From assembly GCF_012844305.1 (NCBI RefSeq), contig NZ_JABANE010000070.1, forward strand, positions 1 to 48,206: a stretch of DNA of 48,206 bases. Reading direction: 5' to 3'. Source of the DNA: Flammeovirga aprica JL-4 (GTDB taxonomy: Bacteria > Bacteroidota > Bacteroidia > Cytophagales > Flammeovirgaceae). The notes below the pieces were generated by a model. It made no database searches and was not told the origin of the DNA. It was given only the letters and a program-made list of their open reading frames with translations. This document shows positions 8,064-17,481 of the stretch, one piece after another. Each line of letters opens with the position of its first letter. Position 1 is the first letter of the stretch. Position numbers and translations under genes: made by a program.

Positions 8064-11000
8064 TTAGAATCCAATATTTACACCTGCTGTATAAATTCTT
8101 GGCACTGGGTAGTTACCTCTGTCAATACTGAAGTCGATAGTCTGACCTTGTAAGTTTTGACCGATTTCAGGATCGAAACCTGTATACTTTGTGAAAGTAT
8201 ATAAGTTCTGACCTGCTACGTAAACTCTAATTTTATTGATTCCCATCTTCTTCGTAACGTGTGCAGGAATTGTGTAACCTAACTGCACGTTTCTGATTCT
8301 TAAGAAATCACCGCTCTCTAAGTAATAATCAGAGTACTGTCTGTTATTTTGAGTACCTGTCACTCTTGGGTGTTCATTCGTTGAACCAGGACCTGTCCAT
8401 CTTTCTCCCTCAAATACTGAAGCAAAGTAGTTAGAATTGGCTTTGCTTGAGTTGAAGCGGATACCATTGAAGATTTTGTGACCTCCCATACCTTGAAGGA
8501 AAATGATTAAATCAAAACCTTTGTACCCTAAGTTTGCTGATAAACCATAGTTGTAAACAGGAATTGAGTTTCCGATAACCTTACGGTCTTCACCGTTAAT
8601 CTTACCGTCATTGTTTTGATCTACATAAATCAAATCACCTGCTTTTACGTTGTCATGCAATGGCACATCACCATTCGCCTCATCAGGATCTTGTTGATAG
8701 ATACCGTTTGTTTCATACATATAGAATGAACCAATGCTCTCACCTTTTGTCGTTAATAATATATCTTGTCCCCAAAGTGTCGCTGTATTAAAAGGTGTTT
8801 TTGCACCAGTACTTAATACTTCGTTTTTGTTGTAAGAGAAGTTACCTGACAAGCTATATGAGAAACCGCTTTCCGTTTCATCACTCCATCCTAACACCAA
8901 TTCAATACCTGAGTTTCTAACTGACGCTCCATTCGTCCAAGGGTTCTGTGTAAAACCTGATGCACCTACAACGTCAGCTTGGAAAAGCATATCTAATGTT
9001 GTTTTCTGGTAGTAATCAATTGTTGTTGTTAATCTGTTGTTCAAGAAGGCTGCATCCACACCTACGTTCACTTGCTCTGAAGTTTCCCAAACAAGGTTTG
9101 TAGTAGGACCGGTTACCATTGAAGCACCGTCTTGAATCACACCTGAGTTGCCTACAGGGTAACGAAGACCCGTTGTAATTGTCGAAATCGTAGGGTAGAA
9201 ACCTAAGTTGTTCGGCATCTTATCATTGGCTACTTGTCCCCAACCGCCTCTAACTTTAAGATCTTTCACAAACGTTACGTTTTTCATAAACTCTTCGTTT
9301 GATACTTTCCATGCTAAGGCGAACGAAGGGAAAGTACCCCAACGGTAATCTTTTGACAATCTTGATGAACCATCCATACGGAATGAAGCTGTCAATAAAT
9401 AACGATCATCATAGCTGTAAATAAATCTACCTAAGTAAGATAAGATACCTGCATCTTGAGCGAAGTTGGCTGGTGCAATGTCATTTTCTGTTGCAATACC
9501 AGAATCTAAATATCTTAAGTACTCATCATTCGGCATTCCTGATTTACCACCGTTGAAAAACTCGTGATATTCATTGTACAATGACACACCACCTAATACT
9601 GTAATGTCATGCTTATTTCTGAAATTTCTCTTATAAGTCAAAGTGTTATCCCATGTATAAGAAAAGTGTTTTTCTTGGTAGATCCCTAAACGAGCTGTTT
9701 CTCTTGTCAACTTCACGTTACCTTTATCGATAAATTTAGGGTTGAAAATCTTACGCTCTTGGTATTGTCTGTCCATACCAAACATTGTTTTGAAAGTCAA
9801 ACCTTGAATCGGTTCATATTCAGCAAAAATGTTTGTAAGGTATCTGTCAATTACTAACTCGTCATTTGATTGTGATAATCTACCTACTGGGTTTGTAAAT
9901 TCATCAGAGATAGATGATGTAGAGTAAGTGTAATCAGGATCTTGACCATATAATTCATGAAATACAGGGTCAGTTGGAGAAGAACCTACTGCATGCATAA
10001 TTGGATCTTCATACTCATTGTTCTGAGGAATGATGTTTTGAGTAGACTGCGTCATTACTAAGTTGGCTCCAATTGCAAACTTTTCACTTACTTGTGATTT
10101 TACGTTCAATCTTCCTGACAATCTATCGTATGCTGAAGGAGCAATAATACCTTGTTGGTCAAAGTAGTTCAAACTCATCAAAAACTGAGACTTTTCATTA
10201 CCACCACTTGCTGTCAACTGATAATTTTGAATCGCTGCTTCACTTGGCTTAGAGAAAATCTCTTTTTGCCAGTCTGTTCCGCCCTCTTGTCTGAATCTCG
10301 CTAAATCTTCTAAAGAGTATTTCTCAGCGTTTCCATCGTTTCTTGCTGCCTCATTTCTAAGGAATGCATACTGATAAGCATCTGTAAGTGGAATATAGTT
10401 TCCTACTTGCTGAACACCTGCGTAACCATCAAAAGTTACATTTACTTGTCCTCCTTCTTTACCCTTTTTAGTTGTGATGATGATTACACCATTTGCACCT
10501 CTTGAACCGTAGATTGCAGTTGCCGAAGCATCTTTCAATACGTCCATCTTCTCGATATCCGCAGGGTTTAAGAAAGAGATGTTTTGAGTAAGAATACCAT
10601 CAACTACATAAAGTGGAGTGGCATCACCAATTGTACCTTGACCACGAATTGTGATTGTGGATGCTGAACCTGGTGAACCTGAACTTTGTGAAACAGAAAC
10701 ACCAGCTACTTTACCTTGCATTGCCATTTCTGCACTTGGTTCCACAGCTACTGTCAGTGTTTCGTTATCTACTGAAGCTACTGAACCCGTTACATCTTTT
10801 TTACTTTGTGTACCGTAACCAATTACTACAAGCTCTTCCATTTGTGTGGTTTCTTCTTCCAACACAAAATCAAAACTTGACAACTCATTTACAGGAAATT
10901 TCTCTGTCTTATAACCAATATAAGTAACTATTAGCACTGCGTCATCAGTTACTGCTAATTGATACCTTCCGTCAAAATCAGTTACCGTTCCTTTTGACGT

Positions 11001-11186
11001 TCCCTGTATTGTGATGTTCACCCCTGGGATTGGACCTGTTGAATCTTTAATTGTACCTTTTATGATTCTCTCTTGAGCAAAACTCTCTGTTAGTATTAAG
11101 CAGAAAAAAGTACTGATCAAGGCTACTTTCCTTAACATTCTAAGCAAAGCAAGATTTGAATAGTTTAAAGTATATTTCATTGTCAT
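8064..11186 (-). CDS. SusC/RagA-family TonB-dependent outer-membrane transporter
   Basis: This 1040-residue TonB-dependent importer works with the adjacent SusD. The signal peptide ends at ESFAQ. It is followed by the N-terminal CarboxypepD_reg-like domain (IIKGTIKDSTGPIPGVNITIQG...TDFDGRY). Next come the TonB box region (MEELVVIGYGTQ), the plug (VAGVSVSQSSGSPGS, TPLYVVDGILTQN, DVLKDASATAIYGSRGANGVI) and a beta-barrel with the SusC-type C-terminus (SGDFLRIRNVQLGYTIP ... RIYTAGVNIGF). It heads the SusC-SusD-SGBP-GH26 run. The first ATG or the third codon ATG could be the start. The spacer upstream carries CTACTTCAA motifs. Confidence 0.96.
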   Translation of the reverse strand: MTMKYTLNYSNLALLRMLRKVALISTFFCLILTESFAQERIIKGTIKDSTGPIPGVNITIQGTSKGTVTDFDGRYQLAVTDDAVLIVTYIGYKTEKFPVNELSSFDFVLEEETTQMEELVVIGYGTQSKKDVTGSVASVDNETLTVAVEPSAEMAMQGKVAGVSVSQSSGSPGSASTITIRGQGTIGDATPLYVVDGILTQNISFLNPADIEKMDVLKDASATAIYGSRGANGVIIITTKKGKEGGQVNVTFDGYAGVQQVGNYIPLTDAYQYAFLRNEAARNDGNAEKYSLEDLARFRQEGGTDWQKEIFSKPSEAAIQNYQLTASGGNEKSQFLMSLNYFDQQGIIAPSAYDRLSGRLNVKSQVSEKFAIGANLVMTQSTQNIIPQNNEYEDPIMHAVGSSPTDPVFHELYGQDPDYTYSTSSISDEFTNPVGRLSQSNDELVIDRYLTNIFAEYEPIQGLTFKTMFGMDRQYQERKIFNPKFIDKGNVKLTRETARLGIYQEKHFSYTWDNTLTYKRNFRNKHDITVLGGVSLYNEYHEFFNGGKSGMPNDEYLRYLDSGIATENDIAPANFAQDAGILSYLGRFIYSYDDRYLLTASFRMDGSSRLSKDYRWGTFPSFALAWKVSNEEFMKNVTFVKDLKVRGGWGQVANDKMPNNLGFYPTISTITTGLRYPVGNSGVIQDGASMVTGPTTNLVWETSEQVNVGVDAAFLNNRLTTTIDYYQKTTLDMLFQADVVGASGFTQNPWTNGASVRNSGIELVLGWSDETESGFSYSLSGNFSYNKNEVLSTGAKTPFNTATLWGQDILLTTKGESIGSFYMYETNGIYQQDPDEANGDVPLHDNVKAGDLIYVDQNNDGKINGEDRKVIGNSIPVYNYGLSANLGYKGFDLIIFLQGMGGHKIFNGIRFNSSKANSNYFASVFEGERWTGPGSTNEHPRVTGTQNNRQYSDYYLESGDFLRIRNVQLGYTIPAHVTKKMGINKIRVYVAGQNLYTFTKYTGFDPEIGQNLQGQTIDFSIDRGNYPVPRIYTAGVNIGF

Positions 11187-11371
11187 ACAGTTTTCTTCAA
11201 TAGTTTAAAAATTTAGTGTAGATCAAAGAATAATAGATAGTGCTAAGCGATTAAAACTTCTATTCTAAAAGGGCTTTTACCCTTATTAATGAAGCTGGCA
11301 CTTTCATAAAAGTTTTAACCTTTTGCATACCGCAATTAAGGAATATTTACACCCAAACATCAAAAAATCAT

Positions 11372-11463
11372 ACACTTCAACACTACTTCAAGTAGCACGC
11401 AAACTTACTTCACGTGTACTAAAGACACTTTTTTACACTACACCAGCTACTTCAATACTTCAA
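11372..11463. promoter_or_regulatory. CTACTTCAA motif cluster upstream of SusC
   Basis: Exact copies lie at 11383-11391 (within the palindrome CTACTTCAAGTAG, 11383-11395) and 11447-11455. Near copies lie at 11372-11380 (ACACTTCAA) and 11455-11463 (ATACTTCAA), and TTACTTCAC lies near 11405. The 11-bp step between 11372 and 11383 matches the spacing at 1611/1622. The cluster is 185-280 bp upstream of the SusC ATG, implying a long leader or a distal activator site. The near-consensus CAAAGAATA at about 11224 may be the minus-strand -7 box with one extra base. Confidence 0.5.
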
Positions 11464-11775
11464 ATAATGTAGTAATAACCTGTAACATCACCATATTGTA
11501 CTATTTATCCCCTATAGATTTAGATAAAATCAAGATTATAAATCAATTAGACACAACTACACAAGGTGTTTCAGGTCTAATAAATATGGTTTTCAAGGTT
11601 CAAAACACACTGTAAAGTCTCATTTTGACTACTTCTTTATGTAGCAAAATAGACTGAATGTAGTACTTCTTTAGAAAAAAGGCTGAAAAACGAGATAGAA
11701 GGTAGTTTTTAACATTATTGTTAAATATCTCCTAATGAGAAATTAAAGATGAAGAAAGAAATTGAACAATAATTA

Positions 11776-11970
11776 CGTGCACCATGACTGTAAGTCATGG
11801 GCTTATGGGAAGCTATCACATTTTCCAACTTTCATTATAATCTTGACAGACCTCAAATATTTACAGTCTTTATAACCATTTAAATACAGAGAAGACAAAT
11901 ATTATTATCACAATTTGATAAAAGAGTTATCTTCCCAAAAGCCCATAATTTCAATTATGGGTCTACGAAA
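11776..11970. repeat. Degenerate RAYT-related palindromic element (MITE-like)
   Basis: About 195 bp is bounded by hairpins CATGACT/AGTCATG (11783-11799) and CCCATAATT/AATTATGGG (11942-11961). An outer inverted repeat, 11799-11812 with 11931-11944, matches at 13 of 14 positions. The left end (GTGCACCATGAC, then GGGCTTATGGGAAG) resembles the ends of the transposase element at 34.8-35.7 kb. There is no coding capacity. It fills part of the 985-bp spacer 11187-12171; the rest holds the SusC leader, the CTACTTCAA cluster and a terminator. Confidence 0.6.
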
Positions 11971-12026
11971 TACTCGTTTTCATTGATATTGGTTTTATTC
12001 TAATACACTCAGCACAATTCAAAGAC

Positions 12027-12059
12027 AAAAAAAAGCGAGAGAATCTCTTCCCTCGCTTT
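12027..12059 (-). terminator. Terminator of the sugar-porter gene
   Basis: Stem AAAGCGAG/CTCGCTTT (12032-12039 with 12052-12059) is followed on the minus strand by an eight-base T-run. It lies 113 bp past the stop codon at 12172. Confidence 0.75.
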
Positions 12060-12171
12060 AAAAACCATAGAAATAATTGCTGTTTAATTTTAGAGTACTT
12101 ATTGGTTATTCTATTTACTCACAAAAGGGTGTAATAACTCCTATATGAGCTTCAAAACTACTGCTGTATTA

Positions 12172-14073
12172 TTAATGTGCTAAAGGAGCTACAACATCAC
12201 CTGCATCAGTTGCATCACTAATTTTCTCCCCTATTAACTCCTCTTCTATTTGTTCTAATGATTTCCCTTTTGTTTCTCTAACTACAAAAACTGAAAATGC
12301 GAAACAAAGCAACATACACACGCCAAATATCACGAAAGTGGTTCCGGCACCCAATAATTCCAACTCTAACGGAAAGACTGTAGCCACCAAGAAGCTTGTT
12401 GCTGAATTCACACCACCGATAATTGAAATTCCTATTCCTCTTAAATGATTCGGTAAAATTTCTGGCAACATAGCCCACATTACTGGACCTACAGATATAG
12501 AAAATCCTGCGATGAAACCTAGAATCCCAAACAGTACAAAGAAAGAATTGATATGAATACTGTTGTTCAATAAAATGGATTGATATTGTGATGAGAATGT
12601 GGCATTGATCGATTTTCTGAATGCTTTTTTATAGTCAGATCCTTTTAACAAATCATTTTTTGCGGCTAAGAAAAATGGATCACGTTCTGTTTGAGGACTG
12701 ATGGCGTGTTCATTTGGAAAAAGCTGAAGGAAAAGATCGCTTTTCACTTCGCCATACAAATCTAATTCCGACTCAAAGGTATAACCAACTGCTTTGTTCA
12801 AACTACTCGTAAACATACTGATTTGTGTCAATTCCGCAAAAATCTTCTCATTCACTCCACTGACTGATTGCGTAATTGTACCGTTTTTCAATAATTGAAG
12901 CTTGTCACCCATAATTTTATATTCATCAAATGGCAACAGCTCAACATCCATTCTTTTAAACTCTTCTAAAAGAATATTACGCTCCAGTGAGTTGCTTATT
13001 CCAGCTATTTTTTCTTTTGTGATACTGTAAGTCGCATCATAGAAATAATATGCTGTAAAGAAAAGGGAAAAAGTCATAATAGTTGTACCCATGATAAGCA
13101 ACGGCCTTCTGCCTAATCGATCAATCAACAACATTGAAATCACTGTCATGACTACGAACACAATGCCTATAATAATAGATTGCATAAATGCACTGTCCTG
13201 TCCCTCACCTGTCATCTCAAAAATCATTGGTGCATAATATAAAATGGCGTTGATTCCTGAAGTTTGCTGGAAAATAGCTAGACCTAAACCTATAAATAAC
13301 ACCAATCGCATTTTCTTCTGGAATAATTCTCCTCTGAGGTCCTTTTGGTTGGTGTTTTTGCTTTGCTTTGATAAAGATGTATTAATCGTCTGCAATTCTT
13401 CTTGTGCATAACTTTCACCACCCACTTTTTTAAGCACTTTTAATGCCTCCGTTTCTTTATGATGCTGTAATAGCCATCTTGGGCTTTCTGGTATTATTAG
13501 TAAAAGCAAAGTATAAAGCAATGCCGGAATGGCTCCCACTCCTAACATCCATCGCCAGTTGAGATTGGGATCTTCCACCATCTGTAGAATGTAATAGTTT
13601 GAAAAATACGCGATCGAAAGACCTAATACAATATTCAATTGATTAAAAGTTACTAGCCATCCTCTTTGTTTTGGCGGTGCAATCTCAGAGATGTACATAG
13701 GCGCCACAAGAATGGCAATACCTACTCCCAACCCTGCAATCAGTTTGCAAAAAATAAATAGAAAAATATTGGTAGCCATAGCAGTTCCTAATGCACCCAC
13801 TGAAAATAGAATGGAGGTAAGCATTAAACTAGGCTTTCTACCAAACTTATCACTGATTGTCCCTGCCGAAAGGTTACCTACAAATGCTCCCAGTATAATC
13901 ATACTGCTTGAGATACCTATTAATAAGGGCTGATCAGATATACCGAAAGTATATTTATAAAAAGGGATTGCCCCGGAGTTGACCACTCCATCAAAGCCCA
14001 GTAAAAATCCTCCAATTGCAACAATCGAAGCAACCATTACAGGGTAGTATACATTTTTGATTTTCTCCAACAT
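12172..14073 (-). CDS. MFS sugar porter with a large periplasmic insertion
   Basis: This inner-membrane sugar transporter of the major facilitator superfamily probably imports the monosaccharide or disaccharide released by the PUL enzymes. I chose the ATG at 14073 (633 residues, MLEKIKNVYYPVM...) because the longer frame starts with GTG and adds 38 unlikely residues before the first membrane segment. Sugar-porter signatures are GFLLGFDGVVNSG, DKFGRKPS, PESPRWLL, QQTSGINAILYYAP, DRLGRRPLL, GPVMWAMLPEILPNHLRG and ETKGKSLEQIEEEL. Unusually, about 155 hydrophilic residues (roughly 345-500) are inserted between transmembrane helices 9 and 10, where most sugar porters have only a short loop. It is divergent from the regulator, and their shared spacer carries CTACTTCAA motifs. 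Confidence 0.88.
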   Translation of the reverse strand: MLEKIKNVYYPVMVASIVAIGGFLLGFDGVVNSGAIPFYKYTFGISDQPLLIGISSSMIILGAFVGNLSAGTISDKFGRKPSLMLTSILFSVGALGTAMATNIFLFIFCKLIAGLGVGIAILVAPMYISEIAPPKQRGWLVTFNQLNIVLGLSIAYFSNYYILQMVEDPNLNWRWMLGVGAIPALLYTLLLLIIPESPRWLLQHHKETEALKVLKKVGGESYAQEELQTINTSLSKQSKNTNQKDLRGELFQKKMRLVLFIGLGLAIFQQTSGINAILYYAPMIFEMTGEGQDSAFMQSIIIGIVFVVMTVISMLLIDRLGRRPLLIMGTTIMTFSLFFTAYYFYDATYSITKEKIAGISNSLERNILLEEFKRMDVELLPFDEYKIMGDKLQLLKNGTITQSVSGVNEKIFAELTQISMFTSSLNKAVGYTFESELDLYGEVKSDLFLQLFPNEHAISPQTERDPFFLAAKNDLLKGSDYKKAFRKSINATFSSQYQSILLNNSIHINSFFVLFGILGFIAGFSISVGPVMWAMLPEILPNHLRGIGISIIGGVNSATSFLVATVFPLELELLGAGTTFVIFGVCMLLCFAFSVFVVRETKGKSLEQIEEELIGEKISDATDAGDVVAPLAH

Positions 14074-14231
14074 AATATTTAATTCATTTATTTCATCACA
14101 ATCATTAAAAATCGGTAGACCTACTACCACTGCCAGCTCATTTTTGTGATAAACCGATATTACTACTTTTAAATGTGTTAAAGACACTAAAACAGGCGTT
14201 TAAAAAGCTTTAAGTAGGGGTTGACGTATAT

Positions 14232-14324
14232 TTGAAGTACCCCAAAAAGATATTGAAGTAGTAGTCTCTACGTTATTTTCACGATATTGCATACATACGT
14301 TGGACAAACGCTCTACTACTTCAA
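14232..14324. promoter_or_regulatory. CTACTTCAA motifs between the porter and the regulator
   Basis: TTGAAGTAC lies at 14232-14240, TTGAAGTAG at 14253-14261 (21 bp, two helical turns, from the first) and CTACTTCAA at 14316-14324, with the half-site TAAGTAGG near 14211. The 308-bp spacer 14074-14381 separates divergent genes, so these could serve both the porter and autoregulation of the regulator. Confidence 0.5.
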
Positions 14325-14381
14325 GCATGCAAAATTATTCTTCAGTATGCTCATTTTTTGAAACACTATAAAAACTATCAT

Positions 14382-17246
14382 ATGAAATATCAATTATTAC
14401 TTTTTTTTATAATTAGCAGTTATTTCAACCCTCTGATAGCTGAAAATCTAACTATCGGGATTCCTATTGTGAACACTTTCTCTGCTACTACATATAAAGC
14501 AGGTTCACAGAATTGGAGTATTACTCAAAACCAAAATGGGTTTATTTATATCGCCAATAACTTCGGACTTTTAGAGTTTGATGGCGTATCATGGAAAACT
14601 TATACTTTGAACAAGGGAAATAATAACTTGAAATGTGTTTATGCTCTTGGCGATAAAATATATGTGGGTGGGCAGAATGAATTTGGCTATTTTGAAAGAA
14701 ATGAGAAAGGAGAACTTTCTTTCCAATCATTAAGAACAACTATTGATGAAGAGGTTAGTTTTGATGAGATTTGGAACATCTATCAGGGTAAAAGAAACAA
14801 CGAAGTGATCTTCTGTTCGCATAAAAGAATTTTTGTTTATTATGACGGTAAAGTCGAAACGCTTATTCCCCCTAAAGACATCCGTTATAGCTTTTATATA
14901 AAAGGAGATTTCATTTCAAGTTCGCCTACAGTAGGGTTATTAAATTGGAATGAAAAAAGAATCTTACCGCAATACGACGGCACAGAGGTTTTACAAGGGC
15001 ATATCCTCAGGTCAATCATCAACTTTCCTAATGGCTCACTATTAGCGCTCTCACATGATGGAAAACTTTTGATCAACAACGGTGAGGGGTTCAAACCGTG
15101 GATGTCTAATGTTTGGCCTATTTTTGAAAAAGCAAAAATCAATCATGCAACACTTTTAAAAGACAATACCATCGCTATTGCAACACAGCATAACGGACTT
15201 TTTGTGATGAACGAGAATGGAGAAATTGTACTTCATCTCAATAAAAAGAATGGACTTGCAGACATGACTGTTTACAATATCTTTCAAGATCAGTCTGAGA
15301 ACCTCTGGCTCGCACATCGAAACGGCCTTTCTTATGTAGAACTGCACTCTCCTTTCCGTTTGATTAATGAAAAAATTGGTATTGAAGGAGGCGGTTATTC
15401 TGCTACTTCTTTTCAAAATGAACTCTATCTAGGCACAACAAACGGTGTCTACAAATACAGCCCGGAACCGCTTTATAATGAACCTCATTACAAACGTATG
15501 AATAGTGGTCATACATACAAATTGACAGGAATTGGAAACCGCTTGTTCCAAGGACAACATGAAGGTTTATATGTGATCAAAGAGAATGAAAATGAACTCG
15601 TATCCTCTATTAAAGGTGCTTGGAATGTACTTCCTCTAAAAAATAGAGAAGATATTTTCCTAAGAGGTGCTTATGATGGTCTTTATATACATCAGAAAGT
15701 CGATGATAAATGGGTGACGAATAAAATAGACGGCTTTGAAGAATCATCAAGGTTATTGGCTTTGGAAAATGAAAATACTTTATGGATCAGTCATGGTTTT
15801 AAGGGTGTTTACAAACTCACCCTCGATTTTGATAATTATAAGGTGAATTCAGTAGACTTTTATGGAAAAGAAAAAGGCTTTTATTCCAATGTTTTGATCA
15901 ATTTATTTCAGGTGAATAATGAACTTCTTTTTTGCGGTGAGAATGGTATTTTTAAATATAATGCCAAGAAAGATGTATTTGAAAGAGATCAAAAGTTTAC
16001 AGAAATATTAGGCAGAGAAAGGGTTTCATGCTTGACCAATGATATTCATGGAAATGTCTATTTTATTCAGAATAACAAGGTAGGATTGATTTATGACCTC
16101 AATTCGGATAACCCTTATGTGGAAAGACAGCTTTTTGAAAGGGTGAATAAATATATCAGTGATGATTTGGAAGCCATTATCTGCATTGACCCTTCTAATG
16201 TTTTAATTACGGCCAAAGAAGGTTTTATTTTATTCAATCCAAGGTTTAAAAGAGGTGTACAGAAAAGCATCCCGCTTTCCATCAGAAGTTTTAATAACAC
16301 AAACGGAATTGAATCTCATAGTATTCTTACCAATGATGAGGAAAAAATTGAGATCTCCTATGAGTTTAATGATGTTACTTTTTCATATGCAGCACCCTAT
16401 TTTGATGGGTTGGAATACAATACTTACCAAACATTTTTAGAAGGATTTGATAAGATCCCTAAACCATGGAACACACAACATGCTAGTGTTTACACTAACC
16501 TGAAAGAGGGAAACTATGTTTTTAAAGTGACAGCCAAAAATATTTATGGTGAAGTGAGTGCACAGAGAGAAATTGCTTTTATCGTCCTTCCACCATGGTA
16601 CAGAAGTCCTTTTGCTTACCTTATGTATGCTTTGATTGCCTTTGGCTTCACCTTCGGTATTGTAAAGCTTTCTAAATTAAGATACTCTAAAAAGTGGCTG
16701 AGTATTGTAGGGCAAAAGGAACAGCAAATTGTGGATCAGGATGATACCATCAAACAACTCGTTCAGGAAAAACATGATCAGGAAATTAGTTTTAAAAACA
16801 AGGAACTTGCCCTATCTACTTTCCACCTAACGCAACGTAACGAACTTCTTACCACCATTAAAAATGATCTTATAAAAGTATCTACAAAAGCTGAAAATGT
16901 GGCAGTGGCAAAAGAAATTCAGCATTTAGCCAACCGTATCAGCAAAGACATTGATGATGAAAAAGACTGGGCGAGATTCAAGGATCATTTCAATTTGATC
17001 CACTCTGATTTCTTTGAATATTTTAAAGAGAACTATCCTCAGTTGAGTACTCAAGAATTAAAAATATGTGCTTACATCAAAATGAATATGTCTACAAAAG
17101 ACATTGCAAATGCACTCAACTTATCCGTGAGAGGGGTAGAAACCTCAAGGTATCGTCTAAGAAAAAAACTAAACCTCGACAAAAATATTCAGCTCACTGA
17201 TTTCATTCAAAAAGTTGAAAATGAAGTAGTCAGCAACTCCGTTTAA
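14382..17246 (+). CDS. Y_Y_Y sensor / LuxR-type transcriptional regulator of the PUL
   Basis: This one-component membrane sensor-regulator (954 residues from the ATG at 14382; the longer frame begins with TTG) starts with a signal peptide (YQLLLFFIISSYFNPLIA). About 600 residues of two-component-regulator beta-propeller repeats follow (QNGFIYIANNFGLLEFDGVSW, ENLWLAHRNGLSYVE). A Y_Y_Y-type Ig domain spans about residues 656-740 (ending IVLPPWYRSPF), with one transmembrane helix at about 740-763, a coiled-coil linker to about 870, and a LuxR/GerE-type helix-turn-helix at about 888-935 (STKDIANALNLSVRGVETSRYRLR). Unlike hybrid two-component systems of PULs, it has no kinase or receiver domain. 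Periplasmic oligosaccharide binding is the likely signal. The position next to the porter supports local control. Confidence 0.88.
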   Translation: MKYQLLLFFIISSYFNPLIAENLTIGIPIVNTFSATTYKAGSQNWSITQNQNGFIYIANNFGLLEFDGVSWKTYTLNKGNNNLKCVYALGDKIYVGGQNEFGYFERNEKGELSFQSLRTTIDEEVSFDEIWNIYQGKRNNEVIFCSHKRIFVYYDGKVETLIPPKDIRYSFYIKGDFISSSPTVGLLNWNEKRILPQYDGTEVLQGHILRSIINFPNGSLLALSHDGKLLINNGEGFKPWMSNVWPIFEKAKINHATLLKDNTIAIATQHNGLFVMNENGEIVLHLNKKNGLADMTVYNIFQDQSENLWLAHRNGLSYVELHSPFRLINEKIGIEGGGYSATSFQNELYLGTTNGVYKYSPEPLYNEPHYKRMNSGHTYKLTGIGNRLFQGQHEGLYVIKENENELVSSIKGAWNVLPLKNREDIFLRGAYDGLYIHQKVDDKWVTNKIDGFEESSRLLALENENTLWISHGFKGVYKLTLDFDNYKVNSVDFYGKEKGFYSNVLINLFQVNNELLFCGENGIFKYNAKKDVFERDQKFTEILGRERVSCLTNDIHGNVYFIQNNKVGLIYDLNSDNPYVERQLFERVNKYISDDLEAIICIDPSNVLITAKEGFILFNPRFKRGVQKSIPLSIRSFNNTNGIESHSILTNDEEKIEISYEFNDVTFSYAAPYFDGLEYNTYQTFLEGFDKIPKPWNTQHASVYTNLKEGNYVFKVTAKNIYGEVSAQREIAFIVLPPWYRSPFAYLMYALIAFGFTFGIVKLSKLRYSKKWLSIVGQKEQQIVDQDDTIKQLVQEKHDQEISFKNKELALSTFHLTQRNELLTTIKNDLIKVSTKAENVAVAKEIQHLANRISKDIDDEKDWARFKDHFNLIHSDFFEYFKENYPQLSTQELKICAYIKMNMSTKDIANALNLSVRGVETSRYRLRKKLNLDKNIQLTDFIQKVENEVVSNSV

Positions 17247-17255
17247 TGAATAGTT

Positions 17256-17289
17256 AAAAGTCTTCCGAACCTAGGTTTGGAAGACTTTT
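17256..17289 (+). terminator. Terminator of the regulator gene
   Basis: A perfect 11-bp stem, AAAAGTCTTCC/GGAAGACTTTT (17256-17266 with 17279-17289), runs into a T-rich tract just after the stop codon at 17246. Confidence 0.85.
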
Positions 17290-17481
17290 TACTTTTTTGG
17301 AGACCACATTGACAAATAATCACATATATTCACAACCCTATAAAAAACTGTATCACAAATACTTAACTCTAAAGTAGCTAGATTGAAACCTGCACATCAT
17401 TGCAACACATTGCGCATCGTATCACACTCCTCTATATTTACCTTAGCTTAAACCTTACTATCAGTACGCATCAATTTTTTC

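Noticed and set aside
11776..11970. tRNA-like cloverleaf in this hairpin-rich stretch
   Set aside because: There is no T-loop GTTCRA, no proper acceptor stem and the hairpins match the RAYT ends instead.
12000..12171. Possible small RNA near the structured region before the porter stop codon
   Set aside because: The hairpin is a normal terminator for the minus-strand porter gene, and no promoter was seen.
14074..14187. N-terminal extension of the sugar porter
   Set aside because: It begins with GTG, lacks sugar-porter similarity and precedes a normal family start at 14073.
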